Below are positions 1 to 14,000 of a stretch of DNA of 64,000 bases, piece by piece. The stretch is from Romanomermis culicivorax (taxonomy: Eukaryota; Nematoda; Enoplea; Mermithida; Mermithidae), in contig CAWUHX010000367.1 in NCBI GenBank assembly GCA_963922205.1, positions 186,001-250,000 on the forward strand, read 5' to 3'. The translations under genes and the position numbers were made by a program. The notes below the pieces were generated by a model. It did no database searches and was not told the origin of the DNA. It saw only the letters and a program-made list of their open reading frames with translations. Every line of letters starts with the position of its first letter. Within the stretch, counting starts at the first letter, position 1.

Positions 1-1
1 T

Positions 2-514
2 ATAAGTGCCCACCTTATACGACAGGCGCTCCTTGGGTGCTTTTATCGAAGCTACATACCAGAGGCTAGCTTCTGCCCGACAAAGCAAAGCTTGTTCGGT
101 TACATACCCATAAATGGAATAGGCTCACCCCCCCCCCCCCATTCGCCGCACCTTATCGCCAAAATGTTAATTGGGTTAAGTGGGCCCAGCAAGAAGCGTT
201 CCGAGCTTGCCTACATAATTTATGGACTCCATAAAGATGGGAGGCTGTGCTTAGGCCAGCTATTAGAAAAATCCGGATTAACCCCGAGATGGAATTTGGT
301 TCTCGAGACTAGTAGTTGGAGGCGATAATCATTAATCCAAGATGGCCAAAGCGTAGAATATTGCTTTGACGAATCCTGCTCCGATCAAACCGGAATGACC
401 CATCTAGAATTTGACTTTTCACGAGTTCTAGGAACAAAACCTGATAAAAAATCTTTTGATTTCTGTAATCTGTACCAGCATATATTTTTCTTTCTAAAGA
501 AGAAATTAAACTGA
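2..514 (+). pseudogene. Partial long open frame entering from the left edge, one internal stop
   Basis: A reading frame is open from base 2 (the gene must begin left of the window) to a TAA at 326-328. The same frame then stays open for another 61 codons to TGA at 512-514. The predicted peptide has ordinary mixed composition rather than low complexity, and a run of Cs at about 129-142 encodes consecutive prolines. I do not recognise a domain. The uninterrupted length without introns resembles the transposon-derived frames at the right end of the window more than the short exons of the host genes here. It could be the 3' end of a retroelement or virus-derived gene with one disabling stop, or a real gene ending at 328. 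The protein family is not assigned. Confidence 0.4.
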
Positions 515-540
515 CGCCGAAACGGCCAGTACCAAAACGG

Positions 541-564
541 CTGGCGCCGAAATGACGGCGCCAG
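541..564. repeat. GC-rich perfect hairpin (9-bp stem, 6-nt loop)
   Basis: CTGGCGCCG at 541-549 is the exact reverse complement of CGGCGCCAG at 556-564, with AAATGA between. It sits about 27 bases after the end of the left-edge frame, in otherwise AT-rich DNA. It could be an RNA hairpin near a transcript 3' end or part of a decayed repeat; its role is unknown. Confidence 0.5.
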
Positions 565-3500
565 AGCGTCCTATTCCGATAACTACGAGGTGTATTTTAT
601 GTGTTGCTGAAATCATGTATATCATGCTGACCATAACATGTTAGTTTTCCTATGATTCCAGGGCGAAAATGATTGGAATAAAATTAGATTGCTGTAGGTT
701 ATCAAATACACTCTAACGTAAACAACTTCAGGAGACATGGAGTCTCCCCCTTTGAATTAACGAGTGCCTGTAAAGCCTTTAATTACAATAAACGATCCGT
801 CCGGATTCGATAGCTCCTTGGCTTGCAATTCGACTTTTTCTAGGTAACATCGATGACAAAGAAGAAAATTGTACTGACCTTTTTTTCACTCGCCACGTTC
901 TTTGATGAACTTCCCGTTCTCTAGTTTAGTGAGGATAAGATTTACTGCTCCGTATATACTTCGAAAATTGAGTTGTTTTTTTGCTAGCCGAAAAATGAAG
1001 GCGTCACACACATACGCACATACAAAACTTAGAGCAGCCGTCAACTTATCAGTTAGAGCACGAAGATCAAATTTTTTCCATGAACTGCTTTCTCGCCTCA
1101 CTTGACGATCAAAAAGTTTTATTATTGCTACTGAACATATATTGGTCCAATCCAATCAATATGCTAATTTAATGTCAAAAAATTAGTAATTAATTAGCAT
1201 AAAACTTCGAGTGGGCGTAATTGGTACGACTGTTTTGCTATAGGTTATTTTCCGTTTGCTTTTCATTTTTATCAAATGCATGGTTGCCATGTCGATGTGA
1301 TGAAGAATATCTCCTGATTCTATAGTCAAACTTGTCCGGTTGCTTTTATGTGTAGGTTAAAAATTTTTGGAAAGCGGCCAATCTTCAATTCACACATGAA
1401 AGTAATGATGTCTTGTGTTGTAACGATCACAGTAGCTTCTATAGTTTCTTGTGATTTTTACTTTCTTTGGATTCATCACAGAAACAGTGAAAAAATTGTG
1501 TGTCATTACTATTTGCCTTTATGTCACGTGAACCACTTTACTTTCATGATCTTTAGAAAAATATGCTCCAGCATAATACTGAAATGCAATGTTGATTTGA
1601 ATCTCATCCACGTTTTTCCGTTTCAAAAGATTCAGACATAGGCCTTGTCTAGTCCATTGTATAAATTTCATACACGTAGCTACAGTACACGTCAAAGTTG
1701 GCAACACACTTTACAGTAAAAGTTCTTCGCGGTATAGCAGTTTTACTTTAAGCCACTTCGACCGGTCTGTGGATTCCAAATACGGATGACAAATGATGAT
1801 AGAGTATGATTTTAACAAATAATCCACGAAACCGAAAGTTCTATGTTACTGTAATGAACTGTTTTCCTTTTGAATCTTGTAAATTATCTGCTATTTTCAA
1901 TTTGGTCAATTTTTGCTCATTCTATCAAATATCCTGATCGACTCCTGTCGGACGAAATTTTTCCATAGTTACTATGCACTCTTAAAAAACGTGCTATAGT
2001 GAGTCTTATATCACAGAACATTTCGAGCTCAGAAAAAAGATCAGATTTCCAATAGAAAGCAGGACGAGGCTCGTTTTGTTGGAAAGGAGCGTCGAGGTAT
2101 ACCTTTTATTCCATGAAGTGCCAATTTTCAAATTAAATACCTCGATAATAGTCATGCTTAAGTTAAGAGCATTCTCAGCTGAAGAAGAGAGAATAAAAAT
2201 GGTGACGATCAAAAATAAAAGTTTAGTTTTCTTTTACGATAGTTAATAAGATTCCTAGAGATAGAAAATTGACACTTTAAGATTTTTTGGTTCATTATTA
2301 CTATTATTATTAAACTCGAAGTTGACGAAAACTGGATACGATTATCAAATGTTAGAGATGCCAATTTACGATTTTTCTCCAAATTACCCGAAACCTGAAC
2401 CGGAATTTGGATTTGGAAAATCACGCGCGTTATTTGATATCGGGATTTGTACGAAGAACCTGAAAACCTGTTTTTGGTTTTATGCTCCTAAATATAGATC
2501 GCAGTTTTCTTTGCTGAAAAATCTTTTCAGTAATATTAAATGTGCTTAAAAAGCTTATGCATTGTGTTTTTTATCAAATTTATGAAGAATCAATCACAAA
2601 GAGAATTTTTAGCATCAAAATTGTTCCGTGTTGTTATGAAGCTTTTTTCCGCACCTTATTTGATAGAACAAAAATAGACTCAAATAGTCGAGTAAAAGAA
2701 TGTTATTTGTAGCTAAAAGTTAGACTATATAAATTAACAAAAAGCTTGATAGCAGTTTAAAATTATAAATTGAGCCCTATAGACAGTGACAGAATAACTG
2801 TGCGACACAATAACATAATTAGGTTATAGTAAACGCCATTTTTCTCTACATAATGCTTGGTCAGCTTCCGTACGACTAAGTCCGGACCTCGTAAAATAGG
2901 TCTCAACAGCAACTGTTTCGATATATTCTTTGCTTGTAGTGTTCATATACGTTTTGTTTTGGGAATGTTCCAAATGTATTCAACTTCTCGAATGATTCAG
3001 AGTTTTTCCTTTTAAAATTGCTTCAGAATCATGTCATTGATTTTCGAACCTTCTGCCCTAGTCATACTTTTACCATTTTTGTTGACCAAGCTTGTTTTGT
3101 GAAATGATTTTTCATTTGAAAGTGTCAGAATCAGTCTTCAAAAATGTTCTACACTGAAATTTTACTATAGAACCTTTCGCTCATTTTTATCTAGTTTTTG
3201 ATATTGTAGTATAAGAGGAGAAATGAAAAGTTACGTATTTTTTTGTTTTGTGAATTACGAAAATTATAGGAAAAATTGACTAAATACCGTGCTGGTTTTT
3301 GGATAAAGTTTGCCTGCCATCCTGAGACTGGATAGCCCACCTCCCAGCAGAATTCTCACTGAACGCAACGAAGTTCAAAGATAGTTAAAAATCAAAGAAA
3401 TTGTTTGTAGAGAAATCTAGCTAATGGCATAAATTATGATCAGAAATATTATGAGCCTCCATGAAACGTACGTTTTCTGTATTATTCATGTTCCATAATA

Positions 3501-4995
3501 TTTGTATGCTCGAAAACGTCCGAAGAAATTGTACTTACCCATGTAACTGTAAAATGTTGAGTGCTACCGCCAAAAGATTTGGAGCTCTGCACTTATACTC
3601 TGTAGACGGAATTCTGTGGCAAAGAGAGAAAGATAGAGCTGAAATGTTGATATACGATGCAGCAGTTCTCGCCAACAAGAGACGAACAAATACTTTTGAG
3701 TTGTGGTGTCTGAGAAAGCTTTCAATTTTATATGCTCATCTTAATTTGACTACTGTAGCCCTTTGTTCAATGTCGTGAAACTTTGCACTTCTAGCTTTAG
3801 GTTTAGGTTCATGTTTATTGCTAGATTTAGGCTTCAGTGTAAGATTTAGGCCTAGGCTCGCGATGCGCTTGGAGCTGATATGGTAGTATGAATGCTATCA
3901 TATTGTAAGAGTATGGGTACCAGCATGTATGTACAGCAGCCATCTTCTGGGTATCAGAATCCATGGGGCTTGAACTTTTTCTACCGCAAAATTTGAAAAA
4001 TGATTTTATTAAAAATTTTGAGGTAGTGAAAAATTCTATTGGAACTTCTAAGAAAAGCAAGCAAGTCGTGCATAGATAGCTAGCCTGGCATATAAAAAAT
4101 ATGACGTTATAATCAATAAAGTTTTTGAGCTATAGATGAATACTTCATAGTTTGTGTAAGAAATTGAAGGTTCGCTGAGCTAGTCTTTTCGAGGATGAAG
4201 TCTGTAGGGGGCAATCATAACTCTGCATGGAGTCAATAATTACTCTGCATGGAGCCGAAATCATAAATTTTCTTGGGGAGTTTGGGGGTATTGACCCCTG
4301 GCATACCACCTGTTTATCCAATGCAGTATTCTGACTGACACGCAGCAAATTTTACCCCAGTGCATACTCTGAGTTCATCAGACCTTAGAAAACATTCAGT
4401 TTTTAGAAAATTAGTGGAATTTTAAAGTGTTGATCAAAAAATTAACTATGAATCATATTAAAGTTTTGGAAAAGTATCACAAATTCATATACATGGAAGA
4501 TGAGGGACACCTACCTAATTTGTGTGAGGTCAGAGTTATATTTGCACGAAATTCGATGGTATAAAAGAAAGTCTCACCTATATCAGATTTCAGCTGCTGC
4601 ACATATGGTCGACACCCCCAACGCTCAATCAGAACATATACGGGCACCAGCCACAGTGATACCAATCTAATCAATACATTAAAACCGTTTATCCCATAGC
4701 AGCCTCTCCTGACTGACAACTGTAATTCTCTGAATTTTACAGTTCTACGCGGCAAGATTTTTTAGACGTTTTCACTTCTAAAGAAACATTTTCACTTTTC
4801 TCACGGTCGTTGGTCAAGCGATAGCGGATTTTCTATTACTCGCCCCAATCGTTAAATAGTTTCTGATTTATATTTGTATTTTTTGTCATCCGTTGGCCAT
4901 TTTTTATACCCCGTTTAATCAAAATGTCAAATTCTGATTTAAGCTTCCAATATATGTAGCATACCCACGTTATAAACCGAATTTGTAATTTTTAG
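565..4995. other. Intergenic DNA, no supported gene
   Basis: AT-rich DNA with only short open frames that lack a recognisable domain, codon bias or convincing splice partners. A 105-codon frame at 3461-3778 is the longest and is not convincing. Imperfect TTTAGG-like words occur at about 3795-3855. Scattered TACTGTAG/CTACAGTA octamers occur, for example at 1680 and 3751. Confidence 0.6.
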
Positions 4996-5043
4996 GATTG
5001 AAAAAATTCCTACGGTGCCCAAAGCAATATTGTAAACGGGAAT
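4990..5043 (+). promoter_or_regulatory. Candidate splice or trans-splice acceptor and 5' UTR of the receptor gene
   Basis: TTTTTAG at about 4989-4995 is followed by G and then 48 nt of leader before the ATG at 5044. An in-frame TGA at 4999-5001 rules out extending the coding region upstream. In nematodes such an acceptor close to the start often receives a spliced leader or joins a 5' UTR exon; which applies here cannot be told from sequence alone. Confidence 0.35.
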
Positions 5044-8000
5044 ATGGATATTTGTTTAAATAGAACTTGCTATCGACCGTATTTCGGGCAAAATTGTTTG
5101 GATGGAAAGTTATTGGTGGTTTTCAATTTCTCAGTCATCGGTCGATTTTTGAACGAAGGTTGCACTTGCGACCATTTGCGCAATGACAATTCTATAGAAA
5201 ATTGGCACTGTGAGGAACAATTTTTCGACCATTCTTGGTACCTACAATTTTTCTACGTCGTACTTTTCACCTTGATCGTTACGGCTTCTATTGGCGGTAA
5301 CGCCATCGTCGTTTGGGTCGTTTTGGCTCATAAACGTATGCGAAACGTGACCAATTATTTTTTGGTCAATTTGTCAATCGCCGACGCCAGCATTTCTTTG
5401 TTGAACGTTTGTTTCAGTTTTACGACCAATTTTTACTACGAATGGTTTTTCGCGGATTTTTATTGCGCCTTCAACCATTTCATGGGTGTTATGCCCACTT
5501 GTGCCAGTGTTTTTACGTTAATGTCGCTCAGTTTGGATAGGTGAGATGACTTTTTTGAGCTCAAAATGATGTCAGCAAGATGCCTAGTAGCAGATTACTG
5601 TAGTGAGTCATGAAACATTGTAATAATCTTTTCAAATATTTCACGCATGTATTGTTGCCGTTTTGTTATCCAATAGGGCCAAGATATCACTCTAGGGTAG
5701 TCGTTTAATGTAGCTTTTCACAAAAATTCCGTTCAAGTAGCTGTGGTACTCAGAAAAATTATTTGGGGAGCCATATTTTGAATGCTCATGTCTCAAGGAA
5801 AATGAATAATTTTTTTCTTACACCTGGGTAAAAATCGTATCAACTTGTTTGCATCTCAAAAAATTTCACTTCAAACTTCAGGATGAAGTTTTATTGTTCT
5901 TCAAAGTAGTGCTTTTTGCCTTCATGTTTTTGTCAATGTGTGCTGTGCGTGTAGTTTACCGATGTACAATAAATTTCACACATATATTGTGAAAATGCTT
6001 CCACATATATTTTTCTTGAGCTTATACGTACGTGGATGAAAATCTTGAACCAAGATTGCAATGCAAGAATTTGCAAAATTAGCATGCTGAAAGAAGTTTT
6101 TACTCAAATCATGATCATAAAATATAACGGTGCTCTGATCGGATATTTCGGGGATCAGCAACGACTTTTATGGGTGGGGTCAAAGTTTGTCAAGAATTTA
6201 AGGATAATAAATAAATCAAAGTTTTCGACTTTGAACACCCACTTCCGGAGTTAGTTTTTAAGGTTTAAAAATACATAAAAATTTTAAACAACGGTATTTC
6301 CAATCAAAACCTTGAATTTTTTTAAGTTAGGTTAAGTTTTTAAAGTTTTTTCCTGTTAGGGGCCACCACTTGTTAGGCTTCTGTGGGGTTAGATGATGTA
6401 ACTGACCTTTGGGTTTATACAAAGGAGGTTGCAACAGTTCTGACCACAGGCTAACAAGCACAAGCACACCAAAACTCTCTCACACGGACTCTCGGATACC
6501 TTCACCAGTACTTCACTAAGTCTCAGGCAGAACACCTTGACACGTACCTCAGAAGCTCCTACCCAAGTCTCCACTCCTAATCTTAAAAAACCTTCTACTA
6601 CGCTCACAAAACAAAACAATTTACCGTGTCAAGCGTGTATTGGGAATGCAAGGCGACGCCGTCAATAAAATACAAAATAAATATCATAAGACTATAGGGG
6701 CGATGCATATCAAAATACCAAAAAAACTAATAATAAATAACACCAAAAATACGCGAAACATTGGCATCATATTTCTATGTAAATTTATATTTTCTTTTCG
6801 CCACTTTTCGCTGCGTCCACCGCCTGCGCACTGACGCCAGAAGTTGAACACATGCACCTACAGTAACCCTGACACTTTCATAGCTGTATGACTGGAAAAT
6901 CTTGCGGGGTCACCAATCAACATGGGGTTGACGTTTCCTAATTATACATGTATCATCTGAATGTGACAGTTAACCCAATAATAGTTTCGAGAACTGAAAT
7001 TTGAGCGTAGATTTCAGGGCAAGAAATGGCTCACAATTATAGGAAAACTCGTAAGTGACTAAAATCATTTTTGGGTTTGCTCAGATCAAAAGATTTAAGG
7101 TAAAATATTGATTCAGCTTCATGGCTGTGAATTCTATAACCTCATAACTCCAAAAGTGCTCTTACTCATTCCGATTTCATTTATGGAAGACATTTGACGA
7201 AAATTAAAACTGAATGGAAAAAAATTACCTGGACTGTTTGTAGTCAATAAATTGAGTCTTTGAACATGATGCATTGTCTTTCAAGTTCAATTTCCAGCTC
7301 TCAGTAAAATATTTTTTGAAATCGGAATTTTGCTGCGCTTGTCGTTTTTATTATTTTTGATTTTCATTTGCTATTTTTCAGTCATTCACCGTTCTAATTT
7401 TTTATTTCTTCATTCTAGAACGAGAACATTTTCGAAAATTTAGGTCGTGTTGCATCTACCAACCCTCTTAAACCCTGTTTGAGTTTCACATACTTTGTTC
7501 CTTCACGTCTAATCTTCAAGCCTTAATCCACTTCAAAACTTTCCTTTGAAAGTTTCCACTGATTCATCACAACTTCATTTTATCTGAACTTCATCATTAT
7601 CATCATCGTAACTGTCGTTGTCGAAAGAAAGCTGCCATCAAGACACCCGAAAACCAGCTGCCCCCGACCGATTCATTGAATCTCTACGACTAGCTTACTG
7701 TAATTTGATTCTCATGTGATTGCTCGAGCTCCTCCGAGTGCCTGCTTACAGAAAAATCCATTCAATTTGAGAAGTTGACTTCCTTCCTCTCTTTTCGCGA
7801 CGTAAACCAATGGGCGCTTCGAAATTAGATATGGAAATTAATTTAATACTATTAATTGAATATGGTAGATAAAATGTGGGAAAGTTTTCGATTATTGAGG
7901 GAAAAGAAAAAACCTCTAATGGGAAAAGTACTAATAGTCAAAGGCTGCATATGGTTCATTATTGGTCAATCATGATGAACTTTCATAGAAATTAGGAAAC

Positions 8001-11000
8001 TTCTTCGTGACAACTGAAATGTTTATCATTCTGTTCATTTAAAAATGAGTCTCGAAAGACAAAGAAATCCGTAATCTTGCATCGTATGCCTCTTTGTTCA
8101 AGTATTTGCATAGGTATCTTTTCTCCTAAGCTCATTTGCAAAAATGAACTATACAGCCTGTTTTTCTATGTATCTAAATAATAAAACTGGATAACAAGCA
8201 TTGCTATTTTATAGTTTTTACGATTTCATTCGTAAGTCACATTAGGCTTAGAGTCCAGAGCATAATCATGTAATTCTCAACAATTTTTTTGGGCTGAGAA
8301 TTTTTACGGTAGTAATAATTTTTGTAATTTTTCAGTCTACGAGCATTTTATAAAACAATATCAAAAATATATTTACAAGATGTATGAGAACAATATCAAA
8401 AAATTTATATCTGCCGTTAGAGAATATGGAAAAACAAGGAAAAGGGTTGACTGAGAATAGAAACAGCTTGAGGTGAAGGAGAATCGGGCGTTCTAAATCT
8501 GAAATCATGCGTGGTGGATTCGATACAAATTCAGTGAGTCAGTAAATTTTCTAATAACCACTCGATCCCCTTTTTGGATTTCAATTGTTTACCAGTAAAT
8601 GGACTGAAAAAATAAGTGTGGCAATCCTATATATTCTTCTGTTTATGGCTGCAAAACCTGATTTGAGATGTTCGATATTTCTGATGACTATTCTGAATCA
8701 TATTTTTTTGATCTTCAGATTGCTCCAAAGACTGGAGAAAAATCAATTGGTAACTGATGAAAACAATAACACGGATCAGGTCTTTCATTAGGCATCAGAA
8801 AAGGATTGTATACAGCCTGGAATAGGGTGTCTTAAATGCCCATGGCTCGAGGCACCTTGCAAAATTTCCAAATACATCATCCCTTAGCCACATGATCCAG
8901 TCTTTTCATTCACGATTTTTAGTAAACTTGTATATTTTTGATTCATGTGGTTTAGGCAGACAATGATTTCACTTCCATTTATATTGCTGGCCATTCTTTT
9001 CATGCACAACACACATCAGTTTGTTCATAACTTTGTTTTCGAATCAATAACTTGGACATAAGTCTTTCCTCGAAGGCACATTGACTAATTCGGATTGATA
9101 TTCCACATTTGTCGTGGCTCAATCAGCTGAAAATGCTATGACATTGTTGCTAATCCAAGAATCTTGTTCAGTTTATTGATTTTTCCATTTTATTGGATTG
9201 AGTTTTGTATTGAGAAATTTCACATGGCAAAAATTGTAATATAAAAATGCTCTACTCGGGCATATTAAAAAAAACTCTTGTTTCCATGTGTCTAATTACG
9301 CAAATTAACTCCTGAAAAGACTTACTTCATTCACGTAAAGTTCGTCTTTGTGCCTAATTAAGGAATCCTCTGAAAAGCTGTCCATTGACGTCAAATACGG
9401 TTTTTTTACATCTTTCTTTTCGTTTCTTCGGCAACACGCATGTTTTCCTTCGTTTTCTTTGGCAACATGTCTATGTTTTCTTTTTATAATATTCGACTAA
9501 TTTTTGTGCTTGTCTTCACACCTCTAATCTGCACGCCATATGCATTTTTCCACTAAAAACTTTTCGCCGTTCCGCTTCACCGACCGTGTTATAAGGCGAC
9601 AAAAAATTTATGTTTCCATGGGTCATTTTTCTATTTTAGTTAATTACTATCGATTTGTATTATATTACAAAAAATGCCAAAAAGAGGAAAATGGCGTAAT
9701 TGATGGCCCAAAATTACATAAAAAGATAAATGTGCCAAAAGCAAAAACCGAGAGTGTATGATGCCGATGTCAAATCTATTCCATTCGCCCTCGAATGATC
9801 CTCGACGGGGCTCAAAAAGCTATAGAAATGAAGAAATAATTTGCCGAGCTATAGAGAAAAAACCAGATAGCAAAAAACCCAATGCAACAAGTCCACGTTG
9901 CGATGAGTTGAAGGAAAAATGAGAATGATATCTGAAGCTTTAATTGAAGCATAAAGTTCGGCGATTTAGAACATGAGAAAAAACGAGATTTTGCCTAGGA
10001 AGAGGCACAAGCCGAATTTAGAATTGCTACAGTGATATGACGAAACTCATCAGAACCTTTCGGCTGATATACAATCCTATTCGAAATCAAATTTTACCGT
10101 AAAAAATATTTTACTGTTGCTTGGTAAGAAGTTTTCATCGGCGGAAGTTGGAATTGATACAGTAAAATGACCGAAACTCATTGAAACCTTTTGGTTGATG
10201 TACAATCCTACTAGAAATTTAATTTTTTCAACGCTGTTATCAACAGAATATTTTTCAAAGTCGAGAAGTTCAGAAATTCAGTTCGACACTCCAGAGCAGT
10301 TCTACACCATTACTTTTAGAAAAGCCACATTTATAGCTGTTCAGCTCAGAGGTTCATAATTTCAGAAATTCAGAAGTGAGTCGTTATCGGCAGCAAGGAA
10401 AATCTAGGGAGGTCAATCAAATTTTAACCAAGCAGAATTCCGTCAAGAAAAGAGGTACGCCATTAAAAAATATTTTTGAACAGATTTTAAAGAGATCTGA
10501 GCTGTTTTCAAATATGAATCTCGCAGTGAATCATTTACCAGTGTATAGGTCACCGATGTCATCAGCCAATCCATTTGTTTTGGATTTGGACCTTTGATAT
10601 GTCGTTTGTTTCGGACCTTTGACATGTTGTTTGTTTTGGACCTTTGACATGTTGTTTTTTGGACCTTTGACATGTTGTTTTTTAGTTTTATAAAATTCAT
10701 CTAATTGAGCATACTGGTTAACTGTAGCCATTGCGTTAATTTCAACAGTACGATGTGTGTAAACTTAATAGAATATGATCATTCAATCTTTGATGAACCA
10801 ATGGGGCAAAAATAAGTGTAAAAAGCAATGGTTTACTGGAAATCTTTAAGCATACTTAACAGCTTAAGAATTCTGCGAATGAAAAGCCTTACTGTTAAGC
10901 CTTCGTGTGAACATAACATACTGATTTTTGTCATTTTTCAGTTGACAAGCAATGCATAAAAACTGACTATACAGTCAACTGTGAAAATGGCTGTAAAATA

Positions 11001-14000
11001 ATAAGCAATCTGCCGAACAGCGTAGAATGTAATGTTGCATGCTAAGAAATAAGCACTGCTTGTTCATTCCAGGTGAAAGAGATCAAAATAAGCTAAAATA
11101 GTCGCCGAGTAGCATGCACACTTTTGCCATCGAACGACAGTGGTAGATTAAAATTTACGTAAGTCAGACACTTTCCAGCCAGATGACCATTAAAGATAAA
11201 TTTAAAATTGAAATGAAACTCATCGGAATTTAATTCGGAACATTTTGGATTTACATTTTGAATTTTTAATTCTTTAAAATTAAAATGAAATCCCCAGACT
11301 ACATCTCGCGAACAAGAAGCTTATTACTAGATTGGAGATAAGGGACCAATAATTGCAGAAGACTGGATTCAACGTTAGGATGATTGAGCACAATCTATTA
11401 TTAAAATCGACCTACTATAGTGAGCAATGAGATATCATGATTTCAGACTTTGTAGTTTAACACTCTTTGTCATAGCTTAGAAAAGAGAATCTATCAAACA
11501 ATTAGTGATATGATTATTGACTTGGATCAAAATGCTGGATAGTCTGTATGTCATTGAGCATCAGAAATCCAGTGGATAATGATATATTTTCTCTCATCAT
11601 TTAAAGACTGTAGATATGTAATCGCTGAAGCTTTGGCTCTAGCCGATTTATTCACGCTAATAGCTGGTACAACCTGTGATCTTGCAGCAGATCAAAATTT
11701 ATATTTTGAAAAACACCTCGTGGAAAATTAAGTAAACTATCTAATATTTCGTGTTTTCCAATATTTTGTTCCAAAAGTACAAACTTTCTGCACTTTTATC
11801 CAGGTATTGGGCCGTCGTTTATCCTTTGAGAAAACGGTTATCGCCCGTCAAAACCGTCGCCATCATAATTATCATTTGGCTATTGGCCTGCCTGTGCGCT
11901 TTGCCCTTATTATTCTATTCCTATACGCAAAAATATTTCATGGGTCAAGACGGCCGAAGCGTGAAAACCGTTTGCCAATCGGACGGTTTCCCCGACGGCA
12001 ATTCACAAACTAGCGTCATTTTTCGGGTGTAAGTCCTTTTCGTAGATTTGAGGACGAAATTTGGAAGGACGATTTCAATTACTGTAGTTCTGGGAGGTCA
12101 GTTTTCACAATCTTTTTCGATGACCAAAAACGTGCGTATTCACCTTTGACGTTTATGGTTTTCTGCAGCTACCTCGGCACAATTTTTTGCGCCATATCTG
12201 CTAAAAAATTTTTTCTTGAACGGATGTTATTTCACGACGAACAATTGGTTGATGATAGCATCGAAATTTATGCTGAACAGCCAATCGAAAAAGTTGAAAA
12301 TCATGATGTTTTTTTGCTGAAGGAAGGGAAAGGCATGAATATCGGGAGATGACGCCAAGGACCACACTAAAACTTGTAAAAATAGGTAAAATTTATGTCA
12401 TTTAATAGAAAATTCTTTTTTTGAATATCAATGGAACAAATTTCGGTGTGGACATTGATGCATTATAGCAAAAATTATTGCAAGTAATAAGTGTGGCGTT
12501 TTTTGACCCACTTCATGATGATATTTTTCTCTATGTTCTTTGTGAAATTAATCATATACCCTCAGATCCAATCGCATGATTTTCTACTTACTCCGAGTAC
12601 TGTGGAAGTTAGGCTTCGATATTCTCCCAATCAGGACCTCCCGCGATCGCGGGACGGATTCCGATTACCCGTCGTGATTAATTATTTTTTTGCAGCTATA
12701 ATTACTTCCTACTATTCATTACCTACCTTTCGCCATTGATAGTGCTTTCCTTCACATACGTCAGGATGGGCCTGGAATTGTGGGGCAGTTCGCACATAGG
12801 CGACCATAGGCAAGAAGCTCAAATAAAAGCGAAAAGAAAAGTAAACAAAAGAAAACAAATAGTAAACGAACCGCGAGAATTTTCTATTTTTTAGATTATT
12901 AAAATGATGATTACTGTAGTGGCGATTTTTATGCTATGTTGGCTACCGTACCATTTATATTTCACCATTTTTGTGAAAGCTTTCGCCGAAATTCCGCCAA
13001 AAACGGCCTTGTTCATCTATTTACATATTTACCTGCTAGCTATGAGTTCGACTGTAGTTAATCCGATTATTTACGTTTGGATGAATAGGAAGTAAGTTAC
13101 AGTAAGTTCAGGGTCGTTAACTAAAAATGGTAAAAACAGAAGCGTTATAACCATAACAAGTGAAAGTAAACAAATAAATAAGCACAAACAAAAAAGTATT
13201 GAAGATTAAACAAATACTAAGATTTACTTATGTCTTCCTACAGTGACAGAAAGCAACAACAGAAAAAATAAAAATAGAAAAACTATACGATGCGAGTTAC
13301 AAAATACGAAAAAATGAAAAATGAAGAAGCTTGAATCAAAACAAAAAATAAATTAAAAACATAAACAGATATCAACGGAACATCGGATAAAAGTAAATCG
13401 AAAAAATTAAAATTAAAACAGAAACTACAGAAGAAAGCGTAAGGAAAAGACGAAATATAAAAAATATAAAGATATGAGATAAAAAAGTACGTTTTGCATG
13501 GAAAAAACTTACAACGGATATGCTCAAAGAGCGAAAGAAATATGCGTTTGTTGGAAATAGACGTAGACGTGAAAAAACTTTTTCCTGACGTCGTTAAACG
13601 CTTGAGGAGAAGTAAACAAAAGAATGATTAATGGCAACAACTTAAAAATATGACATCAAATGAATTATTGACAAGCAACGAAGGCGAGAAAACTTTCGGC
13701 CGGAAATAAAATAAACAAAATATAGAAACGATGGGAAAGTCAGAAAATGACAGATAAATCATAAAGAAAAAACTAGCACAGAAACAAAGCATAAAAGCAA
13801 GCAATACAAAGCATAAAAAACAAGCAAAACAAAGCGGAACGTGAAAATGGGAATGAAATAAATAACGCGAAGCGATAACGAAACAAAAGAAATGGCAGAA
13901 GCCGAACGAAAACATTATAATATAAGTAAAATACAATAGTATCGATAAAAATAAATAGAGAAATGCTAAGAAAATAATAATAAAATGAGAATAAACATGA

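Larger units (their letters stand above)
5541..11803 (+). other. Receptor intron 1 (6.3 kb)
   Basis: The intron runs from GTGAGA at 5541 to ATCCAG before 11804 and splits the Arg codon of the DRY motif. It holds a MITE (about 8151-8385), the solitary end of a related MITE near 10930-10975, and a 4-copy tandem repeat (10575-10690). No other coding exon was found on either strand. Confidence 0.75.

Noticed and set aside
3461..3778. 105-codon + frame with several Cys
   Set aside because: No recognisable domain, no splice partner, and composition like surrounding intergenic DNA.
3795..3855. TTTAGG/TTTAGGC-like words suggesting an interstitial telomere
   Set aside because: Only a few imperfect units spread over 60 bases; too short and irregular.
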